In this document: positions 21,725 to 34,200 of the stretch, one piece after another
How the letters are laid out: every line of letters begins with the position of its first letter
Numbering within the stretch: position 1 is the stretch's first letter
DNA from: Pseudophaeomoniella oleicola
Taxonomy: Eukaryota; Ascomycota; Eurotiomycetes; Phaeomoniellales; Phaeomoniellaceae
Direction: 5' to 3'
Assembly: GCA_003868215.1 (NCBI GenBank)
Contig: QWDQ01000005.1
Coordinates: 372,001-436,000 of the forward strand
Length of the DNA: 64,000 bases
Notes under the pieces: model-generated
Database searches by the model: none
Seen by the model: only the letters and a program-made list of their open reading frames with translations
What the model was told of the DNA's origin: nothing
Program-made: the position numbers and the translations under genes

Positions 21725-24700
21725 ATGATGGCGTACAGATTCCAGACGAGCCCACCACAAGGGGCACGACCTGGTGACATCTTGGTTGTTGTTCGTAAGT
21801 AGTCTTCATCCTTGTCTGAGTCAAATGGCGCGTGATGAATTAACACAATGTCAGATGACTTTGAGGCCCGAAGCGCAGATGAATTGACGTTGAACCGTGG
21901 AGATCGCATTGAGCTGGTTGAACTTGACGATGGTTTTGGTGATGGTTGGTTCCTTGGAAAACATCTGGGACGTGAAGGGAACGGGCTCTTTCCTGGAGGT
22001 ATTTGCCTGCTGAAAGTATCTATTGACACGTCCGCTGACAATCGTGTGTGCAAGTCTACACAGCTTTGCTCGCTGGCGACACTGGCAAAGGTAACGCGAC
22101 TTCAAATATTCCCATCCAAGCTGCCATGCCTACGAACAACAGCGCAACGCCTCAAACAGCAGCAGCAGCTTCATCCGTCTCACCGCAGGACGATACCCCA
22201 CAGCCATCGAGACATGCAAGTATAATAAGTTCAGGCGAACAGGAATTACCGCTCATGGTGAATGGGAGCAGCGCTCTGCAAAATGGCGTAAGACGAACAA
22301 GTTCTGTGAGAAATACATCTGCGTCTATTCCCAACATTCAGAGGAGTATCAATGAAACAATCAGTGGCCCGCGCAACGGAGAAGATAGCCCTGTAATGAA
22401 CGAGACATTAAACGTGATTGATGAACACATCACCGATCTCAGCACGCCCAGACACAGCGCGATCACGGAAGAGCTGAACATGACAACTGATTCGGCCAGC
22501 GAGTATAGCAGTCACCACGATAATCGACTTTCATACTTGGCTGGTCCAGAAACTGATGAAGAGGATGAAGCAAGATTTACAGAGGATGAAGTCAGGCGCT
22601 GGGATGCCAAACAGACTGCACAGCATCTCAAGGATATTGGGGTCGATCCTTATCATTGTGGCATATTTGAAGAGCAAGAAATAACTGGAGATGTTTTGCT
22701 GGACATGGATCAAGCGTTCGTCTACATGAAAGAGTATGATTTCGGCGTGATGGGCAAGCGCTTGAAGACCTGGCACAAGATACGCACATTCCAGGAAGAA
22801 GTGAAGGGATCGAGGCAAACTCATGGCAGTGTTTCCAATCACTCTGCTTATGATGGCTCAACCGAAGAGCTCAATCGAAGCCACAGCAGACTTGGCCAGA
22901 CTGGAGGGTTCCTCCCTAGAATTCCCAGTCTGATAGATAAGTCTGGTCCACCGTACAGACAATCTCGTCAACAAACACCACCAAATCTGTATGCTACGAA
23001 ACCTCCACAATCACCTATTAGCCCGCCAACGATACGCTCAAACAAAGGGTCTACAGTATCCACGTGGCAATCGGGGCAAGAAAGTCCATTACGTCCATCG
23101 GCAGCCTCGATTAGAGATTTGAATCATTCGCGGCGACACTCTTCGATCGACGCTACATCGTCGCCAGCTACGCAGAGCCAGTCGACTACGCTCTCTGGTA
23201 AGACCTTAGGAGGTTCGCATCAAAAACAGCCTTCATTCGATCGCAACTGGTCTATGACGAGCGCAGTGCCAACTCTGAACAGTATAGGCACCCCCCCTCT
23301 GAGCTCTCTGAACCAGGCTATGCATCAAGCCATCAATTCATCACATCCCGACCTATTGACCTCCCCGCCTATTTCCAGCGATCTCGACCGTGGCTATTTC
23401 TCTGGAGGAGAAGTAGACAACAGGAAAACCCGCAATGTGTTGCGTAAACGTGAGAGTACTGGTACCACACACTCTCGTCATTCCAGTCTAATCGAGGACA
23501 CCAAGCGACCTGCAACAGCGGCGAAGCGTCATTCACGTTTTGGGAGCGCTGATTCTATCAGAGATTTTGTGCCAAATGTCACTTCATCTGCTGCAAAGGC
23601 GTATCACAGCAATGCTTACAAAGGCCGTTTCAGGTCTGCCAGCGCCAAGAGTGTTCTCCCTGGTTCTCCAAGCACTTCGCTGTCCCCAACCGTCACCAAT
23701 CTTGAAGACCGAGAATTGTCAAGTCCATTCATACCATCGGCAAAAGACACCGGGCGCTCGTCTCCTCTGCCGTCTCTAACCTCCAAGACCAATGCTACCA
23801 AAGCGCGACGCATTGTGGGCTTGCGTGCCATATCTGATGCTGTGACTGGGCATGAGAAAGCGTTGGTAACCTCTCCAATATCGATGCCATCGCCGATCAA
23901 GGAAAACGAAGTCAGCTCACCTACTCGTACCGGATCTAGTACTCCTTCGGCCGCGTCTAAGAGCTTTGATAACGACACAACTGATGCCTCGTCCAAAGGG
24001 ACCGAGACACAGGTTGTGTTACCCAGCGTCAAGGCTCCGGCCAGAGGGAAGACCAAGTCGAAGAAAGAGACCAGTGCTTATATACGCGGCTTACACAAGA
24101 AGACACCTGCCGAACAAAGGATCGACTGTGATTACTCTGGTTGGATGAAGAAGAAGTCATCTAGCCTTATGACAACTTGGAAGCCTCGCTTGTTCATCTT
24201 GAAGGGCAGGAGACTGTCCTACTACTACTCAGAGGACGACATCGAGGAACGGGGTGTCATTGATATTTCTAGCCACCGTGTCCTTGTTGCTGATAAAGAT
24301 GCTATTACCACACTGCATGCCACTCTTACCGGTGCCACATCGACACCAGTGTCCCCACAAGGAACGCAGACCTCGACACTAGGTGATGATAAGACAAGCG
24401 GCTTGAAGTCAAAGAACGGACAAGAGAGCCCATTTTTCTTCAAACTCGTTCCACCCAAGCCGGGCCTGTCTCGTGCAGTACAATTCACAAAACCTACAAT
24501 TCATTATTTCCAAGTTGACACACTTGCAGAAGGTCGGAAGTGGATGGGTGAGATGATGAAAGCTACAATTGAACACACGAGTGTCGATTTCGAAACCACG
24601 AACAAGCAGAAGACGATAAGTCTAGCGAAAGCGCGTGCCAGAAAAGAAAGGCCCCCTGCATTGAAGGGTGACGAAAAGGTCGATCTTGATGGTCCTAAGA

Positions 24701-24852
24701 GTGACGAAACAGGACTCAACATCCGAGGCTTAAGTTTTGATGAAGAGGCTGAGAATGGTTACATTGAACCCAGAAAGCAAAGCAGCCTTGAAGCAATTGG
24801 CGCATTTATGGCACGAACGGCGTCTGACACAGGTCAAGAGGGCACTGCGTGA
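21725..24852 (+). CDS. Boi1/Boi2-like scaffold: SH3, SAM and PH domains
   Basis: Three exons, 21725-21794, 21855-21998 and 22055-24852 (introns of 60 and 56 nt), give 1003 aa. Splicing rebuilds an N-terminal SH3 domain (about residues 20-72): ILVVVHDFEARSADELTL, then GDGWFLGKHLGREGNGLFPG and VYTAL. A SAM domain follows near 249-317 (RWDAKQTAQHLKDIGVDPYH), then a long Ser/Thr/Pro-rich region. A PH domain sits near 760-910 (YSGWMKKKSSSLMTTWKPRL, then YFQVDTLAEGRKWMGEMM), with an insert in its middle. This order defines the Boi family, which links Cdc42, formins and the exocyst to the plasma membrane at growing tips and septa in yeasts. A hyphal-tip role here is inferred. The frame and SH3 reconstruction make the exon model strong. 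Confidence 0.92.
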
Positions 24853-25565
24853 TTTTCGCTACCGGACGGTTATGTTCAATGGCGAATGGTGCGGGCGTAT
24901 GGGGGGAAATATGCAAGTTCTGTTTCACGTAATGTCATATACCCTATCAGATTTCTGACCAGCCCTTGGATCGGATGGTCTGATGAACATGCTCACATTC
25001 TTTCAAGATGGAGCGGGAGTTGGAGTGACTCCAGGGAGGTCTTCCTCAGGTTCATAGCTGTCTACTTTCAGATACTGTCATACAGTCAATACACGCCTTT
25101 CGGCTTTGAAGGGGTCATCTCCTCCCCATAGCAGCAATCCCCATAGGAAATAAAGAGTTCCCTCTTCAAAGGCATAGAGGAGGCACACCCATTGCGCTCA
25201 TCATCCTTTTGACCCGCTCTACTTCTATCAAACCGTTGTGTACGAGGAGACAGGGCAACATGTTCCCAAGTTCACTATCACAATAACTCCTAAGTCAAAT
25301 GCGAAAATAGCCTCAGGTAGACTCATGTCGTATCGAATAGAATCTGGAAAGGTAACACCAAAAAGAGAGCGCAAGGACTTCTGATCATTCTTGTTGTTGG
25401 ATTTAAATATAAAAGGATAGAGATGGTTGCTCCATAAAAGGAGAAGTGTAGGTATTTAACTCCGCAGTCTCGACACGTTCGCCGGGGCGCATCATATGAA
25501 GTTGTGAGGCGTCCACATATCATAAACAAGTTGACAATTTCTTAGGCCACCACGGCCATGTCCCC
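24853..25565. other. Spacer between two plus-strand genes
   Basis: 713 bp containing the 3' UTR of the Boi-like gene and the promoter of the metallophosphoesterase gene. No supported feature was found. Confidence 0.6.
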
Positions 25566-27239
25566 ATGTCCCTTGCTTCCATCCTTCGACGATTATTCTT
25601 CGTCTTATTTCCCTTAGCGCTGCTGTCGACCGTTTACTTGTATTTCTATGCCATCTTTCACGGCTGTGCTTTTCCTACGAGCGATGGCTCAGGATTGGCC
25701 GCTTTCCACACAACCTTGAGGAGACATTTCCTCCCCGAGCATAACCATACATCTCCGGAGACGCTGCCGACTTTTCGACTTCTGGTCCTCGCCGATCCCC
25801 AACTCGAGGGGGATAGCTCTCTGCCGGATCCTCAAGATAGCCTGCTTCCGACCATTTGGCATCATTGGAGCACGATAACACAGCCTGAGCTGGACAACGC
25901 TTCGCGCAAGGATAGATTCGCCGACGCCGCTCGGGATATCATTACTCGCTCGCTTCCACAAGCTCTGTACACATTCAGGAAAGCGATCGACCTGTTTGGA
26001 AACGATTTCTATCTAGCGCATATTTACCGGACATTGCACTGGTGGACGCGACCTACCCATGTCACAGTTCTTGGGGACCTCATAGGGAGCCAATGGGTGT
26101 CCAATGAAGAATTTGCTTGGAGAGGCTGGCGATACTGGAATAGAGTATTTGTGGGTGGGAAGAAGATCGAACAACAGGAGTTTGAGAATTCGGAGGCTCT
26201 GCAGACCGTTGGAGAGAAGGACTGGGCCCAAAAGATCATAAACGTCGTTGGAAACCATGATATTGGCTACGCGGGCGATATATCAGAGCAACGTCTCAGT
26301 CGCTTTGAAGACGTCTTCGGTCCTGCCAACTGGGACATTCGGTTCCAATACCCTGCCTTACAGTCGAAGCTGTCCAACCAGACTATAGAGCCCACGGTCC
26401 ATGTTGTAGTCCTCAACAGCCTCTCCCTCGACACTCCAGCACTGTCTGAGCCGACACAATCCTCCACCTACGATTTCATCAACTCTGTTATCTCTACTCG
26501 CTCTCACCCTGTCGAAGATCGGACTTCCTTCACTCTCTTGCTCACTCACCTACCTCTACATAAACCTGCTGGAGTCTGCGTTGATGAACCCTATTTCACC
26601 TTCTGGGACCATGATGACAGCGACGGGCGATATCACGAAGGTGGACTGAGAGAACAAAACCACTTGAGCGACCATATCAGCCATCGCGGTGTCCTGGAAG
26701 GAATCTTCGGCATAGCTGAGGGCAAGGGAAGGAACGGTCTGATTCTAACAGGCCATGACCACGAAGGATGCGATACCTGGCACCACCACATTATCCCCTC
26801 CACACCAGACCCCTCTTCAAACGACGAGGAAACCAACAATGACCAATCCTCCTTTCAATCCCAAAAATACCACCACCACAAAGCGAACAACGACGACCCC
26901 GGCATCCGCGAAGTCACCCTCCGCAGCATGATGGGCCAATACAGCGGCAACGCCGGCCTCCTGAGCGCCTGGTTCGACTTCGAAGCCGGCGAATGGAAAT
27001 ACGACATCCAGATGTGTAAGCTCGGCGTGCAACATATCTGGTGGGCTGTGCATATCGTCGACCTGGTCACGCTGGTCGTTGGGTGTGCGTGGCTTGGTTC
27101 GAGTGTCTTGCGATCGGGATCGCCTCCGCAGGTGAAGGCTTTGAAGGTGGGTGATTCTAAGGAGGAGGGATCGGGGCCATTGGGGCTGGTGGCGTCGAAG
27201 GAGGCTAATGGTAAGGCGGCGGTAGAGAAGAAGGAATGA
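25566..27239 (+). CDS. Ted1/Cdc1-type ER metallophosphoesterase (GPI-anchor remodelling)
   Basis: Single exon, 557 aa. An N-terminal membrane anchor (about residues 8-32, rich in Leu and Phe) is followed by a calcineurin-like phosphoesterase domain. Metal-binding blocks are visible in order: LLVLADPQ (about 73-79), LGDLIGSQW (169-177), VVGNHDIGY (227-235) and LTGHDHEGCD near 400. The first block has DPQ where many family members have DxH, which is usual for this subgroup. A second hydrophobic segment near 495-515 (IWWAVHIVDLVTLVVGCAWL) gives a C-terminal membrane anchor. Yeast Ted1 and Cdc1 and animal PGAP5 remove ethanolamine-phosphate from GPI glycans in the ER so that anchored proteins can leave. 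Ted1-like is my best assignment; Cdc1 is the alternative. Confidence 0.88.
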   Translation: MSLASILRRLFFVLFPLALLSTVYLYFYAIFHGCAFPTSDGSGLAAFHTTLRRHFLPEHNHTSPETLPTFRLLVLADPQLEGDSSLPDPQDSLLPTIWHHWSTITQPELDNASRKDRFADAARDIITRSLPQALYTFRKAIDLFGNDFYLAHIYRTLHWWTRPTHVTVLGDLIGSQWVSNEEFAWRGWRYWNRVFVGGKKIEQQEFENSEALQTVGEKDWAQKIINVVGNHDIGYAGDISEQRLSRFEDVFGPANWDIRFQYPALQSKLSNQTIEPTVHVVVLNSLSLDTPALSEPTQSSTYDFINSVISTRSHPVEDRTSFTLLLTHLPLHKPAGVCVDEPYFTFWDHDDSDGRYHEGGLREQNHLSDHISHRGVLEGIFGIAEGKGRNGLILTGHDHEGCDTWHHHIIPSTPDPSSNDEETNNDQSSFQSQKYHHHKANNDDPGIREVTLRSMMGQYSGNAGLLSAWFDFEAGEWKYDIQMCKLGVQHIWWAVHIVDLVTLVVGCAWLGSSVLRSGSPPQVKALKVGDSKEEGSGPLGLVASKEANGKAAVEKKE

Positions 27240-27427
27240 AAAAAGGGGGGGAATTTTTGTATATTAGATAACTCTGGGTTGGGCTGAGTTGGGATATGTG
27301 TACCTAACCTAGGTAATTGAGGGTGGGTGGATTGGTAGGGAAATTTTGTAAAAATATATCTTCACTTTTACTACCTACTATCTCCCTTCCAAAAGAAACC
27401 CCTCAACTCAAACCATGTTCCACCCCC

Positions 27428-30400
27428 TCAATGACCCCTCCTCTCCCTCACCCTCACCCTCTCAACCTCCTCCTCGATCCCAACCCTGATCCTTAAACCC
27501 CTCTCCTCCATTCCCTCCCAAACCCTCCTACACCCCTCAAACCCCAACCTGTCCCTCAACGTCTTCTCCAAGAATCCCATCATCGCGAATCCCTTGTGCC
27601 ACGGCAACGCTCTCATGCCGCGGTGGTAGACGTCGAGGGCGCGATCGATGTTGTTGTTGTTGTTCTTACTATTGTTTGTGTTTTGATCAACGAGGAGGCT
27701 GAGTTCGAAGCGCAGGTAGAGAGTCCAGAGGAGAGGGGAGTGCGGGAAGGGAGGGTCGGAGGAGGAGGGGCCGGAGCTGAGTGCGGATTCGAAGGCGGAG
27801 CGGATGGAGTTTGAGGTTCCGCCGCCGTAGGTTGGGCGATGGAGTTCGAGGTGGATTCTGTGGAGGGCGGTGATTAGGGTGGGGGGAGTGGGTTGGAGGT
27901 TGGTGGCGGTTGAGCGGAGGCGGTCTATGAGGTTTATGTGGCGGGTTAAGAGGGTGTGAGTGTTGAGAAGGATTGTGTTGGAAGGGTGGTTCCTGAGGAG
28001 AGTGGTGAGAGTGGATGTTGAGATGGCGTAAGAGGGTGAATGGGGGTGGGTGGTGGCGTGGTGGTGGATTAGGTGGGATATCGATTGTGCGATTCGAGCA
28101 GATTTGTGGTGGAGTGGCGTGTATGGCGAGAGTGCCGAGGAAAGGGAGAAGTCGTTGCTAAGGTATTTCAGGAGGCTTAAGCAGGTGAGGTAGTATGGAA
28201 GGAGGGCATTATTGAACGTTGTGGCATGGGAGATGTGAGATTCGAGATATCGAATCGTCTTCAAGATACGCATGCCCTGTTCATCCTTTGATACATCATC
28301 TTCTTCTGTGGCACCAAGTTCCACTTGACCATCACAGATGGACAAGAGGAGTTTCAATGCTTTCCCGGTATCTCGGCGGTTCAGACATTCCCATATCCAT
28401 GTAGTCCATAACAGGATAGTCAATTGCTGGTCTTGACTTGAGAACTGCTTGCTCATAGACAGCGCTGTAGACCATACTCGTTCCGCGACTTCGGCTTTAT
28501 CCATTCGAAGCTCAACGAGCGCATATGCATTGTATAAACGTAAATTTGATGGCCGTTTTTTGAGAAGTCCTTTGGCGTATTTGCGGCCTTCCTTTGCATC
28601 ATGATGGAACGTATAAGCGACAGCATATTCCGCAAGCAGCTCCGAGTCAGGCAGTGCATCCACCAAAAGATGCAGAGTTCGCTGTTTCCACAATCTGACA
28701 TCCAGCACTTCTTTGGCACTTTCGGACCAAACGCTCGTCCACGGTACAGTCGAAAATAGGCTGGCTGTATCAGCAACGCCGCAAAAGAGATCGAGAGCGT
28801 AACTTGAGGAGGATCTCTCTGTGAAGTCGGTGGGCTCCATCAAAAATTGATCTCCCCTAAACCCCTGAGTATCCTCATCGTAAGGTGCCAGATCGCAGAA
28901 GCTGAGGAAAGCTTGGATGAGAAGATTGCCGTGTTTGCTACGGTCTAGGGGTAACGAAGTCATCAGTTCCTCGATGTCAGAAAATAGTATAACCCGATAA
29001 GGGTCATCTTCTGAGACATCATCCAGTGTCCTTGCGGGTAATGAGCACAACTTTGAACGATGTTCTTCAGTCTCGACCCAGCTGCTGAAGAGTTCACCTT
29101 CGCGAACAGATGGACCAAGGTCGTCGACCTTTGGGTCCATTTGGGGTTCTTCTTCAGAGTCCCAGAGCTTCCATCCTTTGGCTCCAGGTTCGCCTATGCG
29201 TGGTACTTCACTCTCCCAAAACTTGGCGAACGATGTGAGCCTAGACTCAGCTGTTAGGCTCACAGGTGCTAGGAACACCATTTCGAGCGCCGCTTGCCAA
29301 AGAGCCCAAGCATGTTCGGTGAAACCGCAGTCGTACACAAATCGTGTCGTACGGTAGAAAATATAAACGAGTAAAGTATCTTTCTCGGCATCATCTGACG
29401 AGCGGGCAGACCTGATCGCATCCAGGAATATAGCGTGGCAATGATTATAGCTAAATACCAGAGCATTTGCTTGACAGAAATCTAGGTATTTCACCCAGAG
29501 TCTCACGGATCTCGAGTTCTCATGCATGATGCGCTGCCACTGATTAGCGAGCTTACGGGTATCCCAAAGCTTCGTCCCTTCCGTCAGCATCCCTAACAAA
29601 AGTACTTCCCTGTCTTTCGGCTTTGTTATCTTGGAGATTGCCTGTTCGTATAGAGACAATTTGATGTCTGCCTTGGCTATCCTTTCGGCACTACTCATGC
29701 CTCTATCTTGAGAAATGATGCCGACGTTGTGAAAGTCAAGTAAGGCCAGCCAAGCGTCAAGGTCCTCTGGTTGACTTTTGATAGCTTGAGATAACTCATG
29801 AAGCTTCAACCTGGTGGTCTTGTCTGGGTCATCGGAGGTAGCTGCGTTTACGGCACCATTAGCAGTTTCGGCCACTCCTGATTCTCTATCTGACTCCGAG
29901 GTATCAGCCTCGGAGGTCATTGGATCCGATATGGCGAGGGACAAGTCATCAGTGAGTGTAGGAGACTTTGTCCGACGACGCTTTCTTCCGCCGTTTCCCT
30001 CAAGAGGCACATAATTCCTTGCAGGATCCAACAATGTAACAGTGTCACCGCTAGGTTTCGCACGTATGAGCTCTGAATCTTCACGTTTGATATCGGATAA
30101 TAGCGATTGCAATCGGGGTCTCGAAGTGTCATTCACCATATTTGACAGCACGAGACGGGGACCTTCTTCGGGGACTCCGTTCATACGAAATTGACGACCA
30201 AGGCCTAGAATGTGACCACGGCCGGACGGCCGGTACCTCGGAACACTGTAGCGGTGCAATTTCCCATACACAACATTGTCGGGGTCGCCGAGCCAATCTT
30301 GGAAGAAAATACTGCCATCTTCGAGGTCGATTGTAGCCTGGTCGGGCTCCTTTCCTCCGTGGTGGGACACTATGTTCCCATCGTTTCCGTCATGACCTCG

Positions 30401-30625
30401 GTGGCGGACTGACACTTCCGTCTTCAGTTCACCATGTCTATGATGTCTGCGATGAGAATCACGTCGAAGGCGATGATGGCCAGACTCATGTCTATTCTCT
30501 GACTCTCCCTTCTTTGGCGGGGCCGATGGAGCGTGTTCCGGTAGGCTGGACGTTCTCGGCTTGAAACTGGTGAACTTGGGTATATTCGATGCCTTCTTAC
30601 TCGGGACCTCCGTGGAGTCGGTCAT
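27428..30625 (-). CDS. NRDE2-family RNA-surveillance protein
   Basis: Single exon, 1065 aa. The N-terminus is disordered and carries a His/Arg-rich block (HRRHHRHGE). Then come a region with GDPDNVVYGKLHRYSVPRYR and a long array of helical HAT/TPR-like repeats starting near residue 275 (LHELSQAIKSQPEDLDAWLA, then MHENSRSVRLWVKYLDF) and running to the C-terminus, which again has a HAT-like motif (ALDVYHRGMRALPWHKGF). This is the NRDE-2/DUF1740 architecture. NRDE2 proteins work with the Mtr4 helicase and exosome; the fission-yeast member Nrl1 affects splicing and R-loops. Location is nuclear. Length fits the family. The gene is convergent with the phosphoesterase gene (188 bp between stops) and divergent from Utp10. 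Confidence 0.9.
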   Translation of the reverse strand: MTDSTEVPSKKASNIPKFTSFKPRTSSLPEHAPSAPPKKGESENRHESGHHRLRRDSHRRHHRHGELKTEVSVRHRGHDGNDGNIVSHHGGKEPDQATIDLEDGSIFFQDWLGDPDNVVYGKLHRYSVPRYRPSGRGHILGLGRQFRMNGVPEEGPRLVLSNMVNDTSRPRLQSLLSDIKREDSELIRAKPSGDTVTLLDPARNYVPLEGNGGRKRRRTKSPTLTDDLSLAISDPMTSEADTSESDRESGVAETANGAVNAATSDDPDKTTRLKLHELSQAIKSQPEDLDAWLALLDFHNVGIISQDRGMSSAERIAKADIKLSLYEQAISKITKPKDREVLLLGMLTEGTKLWDTRKLANQWQRIMHENSRSVRLWVKYLDFCQANALVFSYNHCHAIFLDAIRSARSSDDAEKDTLLVYIFYRTTRFVYDCGFTEHAWALWQAALEMVFLAPVSLTAESRLTSFAKFWESEVPRIGEPGAKGWKLWDSEEEPQMDPKVDDLGPSVREGELFSSWVETEEHRSKLCSLPARTLDDVSEDDPYRVILFSDIEELMTSLPLDRSKHGNLLIQAFLSFCDLAPYDEDTQGFRGDQFLMEPTDFTERSSSSYALDLFCGVADTASLFSTVPWTSVWSESAKEVLDVRLWKQRTLHLLVDALPDSELLAEYAVAYTFHHDAKEGRKYAKGLLKKRPSNLRLYNAYALVELRMDKAEVAERVWSTALSMSKQFSSQDQQLTILLWTTWIWECLNRRDTGKALKLLLSICDGQVELGATEEDDVSKDEQGMRILKTIRYLESHISHATTFNNALLPYYLTCLSLLKYLSNDFSLSSALSPYTPLHHKSARIAQSISHLIHHHATTHPHSPSYAISTSTLTTLLRNHPSNTILLNTHTLLTRHINLIDRLRSTATNLQPTPPTLITALHRIHLELHRPTYGGGTSNSIRSAFESALSSGPSSSDPPFPHSPLLWTLYLRFELSLLVDQNTNNSKNNNNNIDRALDVYHRGMRALPWHKGFAMMGFLEKTLRDRLGFEGCRRVWEGMEERGLRIRVGIEEEVERVRVRERRGH

Positions 30626-31202
30626 TTTGAAGAGTTCAGCACTCTGTGTTCATCTTTTCACAATCACTCCTTGTGAGTGAGACCTCCTTCTTTGATTATA
30701 TAACAGGTATTGGTCACTCTGAAGTGAATTTGACGTGACTGGATTTGAGATCTGGTCTCAAGCTTCATCATCGTATGGTGCCGAGGTGGCGAGGTTGCAT
30801 GAACCAGCACAGTTGCTCGTATGTAGCAGAGCAAAAGCCTATACAGATCGAAGTTTCGATACTATTGCTTCCTTTCCATTTTCAATCTTACCATATTCAG
30901 TCCCCTTTGCCCGATCAGAACTGATTCATCCTTTGAAATGGTGCCTTGAATAGCTACGAGTGACAAGTCGACTGAACGTGGCAGGAATAGCCGGTGACAC
31001 TCGTGAAAAATTCCCTTTATTGCGATAAGCGATAAGAGAAGGCCAAAAAATATGAAATTTGATTTGGTTGGAACTAACTTATGCGGTTTGTATCTGAACC
31101 TTTGCAGGTAACCCAGGCCTTCTCGCTGAACGGAATGATTTGAATGATAACTGATGGCCTGGTCTCATTCTCCTTCCTGCAACTAACCCTTAATATTGCA
31201 GA
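30626..31202. promoter_or_regulatory. Divergent promoter of NRDE2 and Utp10 genes, with a possible 5'-UTR intron
   Basis: 577 bp between two start codons. Just before the Utp10 ATG the sequence reads ATATTGCAG (ending at 31201), a good acceptor, and a donor-like GTAACC begins at 31108. A 94-nt 5'-UTR intron is therefore plausible. No coding potential was seen. Confidence 0.45.
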
Positions 31203-34200
31203 ATGGCGACCTTGTTTGCTGCGCAATTGCGCGACATCGCAGCAAACACAACCAACGAACTCGACTTAAAGGCACAGCGAGCTGCGCATTCAACGTCACT
31301 CATCTTTGAGAAGAAGGTTGCAGGCGGTCAGGACTTTGACACAATATACCAACTCTGTCTCGAGGGTTTCCAAGATCTGTGTCTTCTCGACCCACGGTTC
31401 ACCGAGTTCTCGCGGAGTCTTTTCAGTGTCCAGAGCAAGACGCAGGATAGGGAACAGCTAACTAAGGATCAGAACAAGGAACTGGATTCGGTGATAGAGG
31501 CTTATCTTGGTCTTGTCGGCGGTCGTTTACTGTTGAAACCCGCTATCAAATCCGTCGAATGGCTTGTGCGAAGATTCAGGTACGTGACCGTGGTTTCTGT
31601 GATTTCGCTCAGGGCTCACATCACTCAGGATCCATGAATACAACACATCATTCACTATACTTGCCTTCCTCCCATACTATGCGACACCCATATTCAGAAA
31701 CCTCCTGTCTATCCTTCCTCCAAAGGTCGATCCATCCTTCAAGTTTCTGTATCCGTACATCTCCAGCCTTACGAACCCCCCGCGCCATGCGATCGCTTAT
31801 AGTGCTACGAATAATGATGGTTTCTTCGCCGCGTTCAATAGCCATGTCATTACCGTGTGCGAAGCCGGGTCAGGTCACGAAAGATTGCTAGGCTTTTGGA
31901 CTGAGATCGTTGTCGAGGCACTTTCGGGCCGCGTCGACCTGGCTCGTTCAGGCCGGCGAGAGATTCAAGAGCAGCGGGAACAAGATTTGCTCATCAAGAT
32001 GTTGCCAACACTTAGTGATGCTCTCTCACTCGATGCTTCAGAAGACCTGATGACTAGCTGTTATACCATAATAATGGTTCTTGCAAGTCGCCTGTCATTG
32101 GCACAGAAAGTTACTCGGTCCCTCATGGAAGCCATTTCCATAAGTCTATCGCCCCAGACAATGATTCCGGGTACACTTGCATTGTGTGTCTTGCTTGACC
32201 ACAACAAGACAGTGACTGTGCCGAAGAAAGTTGCGGGCAATTTCATTTCTGACGAAGCATGTGATGGCGTCCTGTTGCAATTGAATTCCAATTACTCCAT
32301 CAGTGCGTTCGTTTTGGCACTCATTGAAACAGCGATGCAAGGAAATCAGAAGCACGACAGCAATGTTCGACTCCGTTTTGTAGAGAGGATGCTCCAGCTA
32401 AATGTCCTTGAAGAACTTCAAGTGGAACGTGTTGCAACCGTGGTTTTACAATTCTTGAGCGTTGCGAGAGCGACTGGTGGCCTTGCAACCCTTCCACCAA
32501 GAGTGAACGATCTGACCACCTTGGCTTTGCGCAAGAAGGATGAGGCCCCTGTGGTCCAGATCCCTGATAGCCAGCCTATTCAGAACGAACGTGACAGTGA
32601 TGTGGAAATGCAGGATTTGCCCGCGACAGTGCAGGACGACACGTGGGAAGAGATTCTGGCTCGATTGCCTACCCAGACTACTACTGAAACCACTTTCATG
32701 GATTCTGCTCCATCTTCGACCTTGTTCCAGCAGCTTACCAATGCTTTCCAGGTTGCTTCGTCCGATGATGACTTACTCAAGCAGTTCTGTGCTCTTCCAG
32801 TCATACGGCCCACTCTGAAGTCTACGGATCCTTTGTTCTTTTCTTTCCTTATTCGCCTTACCATCAGCCAAGTCTCACCGCAAGTTCTCACGGCTGCATG
32901 GAGGTCTCTAGGCGATTATATCTCGGATTTGTCGAAACCGGTGGATACTCAAATGTTCCTACCATATGCTTTCACGGGACTATCGAACACAAGCGTGAAG
33001 GTCCGTCGTCAAGTTGCGAAAACCATATCTCAGTGGGCAAATGCACTGTCGGGTCTTGGAAAAGATCACACTGTGTCGCCTATCTGTAGCGAAGGCTTCT
33101 ATGGGGAGACAACAGGCGTCAAACACTTGTCCAATGCCGATTCTTTGAAGGTAATCGAACGTATCATGTTGCCGATACTGGAAGAGTGTGTCTCAGACCC
33201 TACGCAGGCACTGCGAGCAATCAATGTATCTCTTTCTGGTGTCGTCGGCCATGTACATCCTTCGAAGTTGGAGTCCATCGAGTTGAAAAAAAATACTCGA
33301 ACTGCACTCTTTGAATACCTGCTCAGTCATGCTGCACGAACTCCGTCATACAACGTCAGAACTCGCTTGCTCAGTGCTGTGGCTTCTCTAGAGAAGGTCG
33401 GATCTGTCAGGAAGAGTGCGATCATGATGCCAGCTTTGGAGGCATGGTCGTCCATTGATGGAGATGAAGCTCGACGTTACGCTCAGTCAGAGGGGCTCCT
33501 TGCTGAGGAGATCGACGAGGCAATGTTCACTGTTATTGGACCAACTGATAAAGAGGCACTCTCCGCAATCCTTTCGTGCTTGAGGACAGATTCGATTGCC
33601 ACGCGTCCCTCACTTCTTGATGCTGCATCTAGGCGAAGCCAAGAATTATGGCAGCAATTGAGTGCAGACCGACAAATTTCCGCAACCACTTCCCTACTTG
33701 ACACAGCGTTAGATACCACTCCTGAGCGAAGGATCTTGTCCAGGTTTGCGAAGGAGCTTTTACGAACAGTACCACTCTCCACTGACGCTCTAGCGCACAT
33801 CCTCGACCAAGCCTTGGGCTCAGTGAATGCACTGAAGGATCAGCCAGCTGCGAAACGCCGAAGGACAAGTCAAGAGCATTCTGCAATTCTGGAAGTGCAT
33901 TCATCTGAGCTTCCAGAAGTACTCCGTCGAATTACGTTCGTGCTTGAGTTGATTGACGGGTCGTCCGATGCTGGGAGTGCTGATTTGATTCATGGCTTGT
34001 TCCAGATCTTAGCATCATTGCAATCACTTAAAGCGACGACTCATTCAGAACTTGGCTACCTGCTGAGTCTGACCCTTGGCTGTCTCCTTAGAATCATTGA
34101 TGCCGCACGTCTCTCGAATACTTTAGGCTTTGATCTATCAAGTGCTCGGGTTGATCTCGTTATAGAGTGCGCTAGGGTAACAGACAACCCCCAGGTTCAA

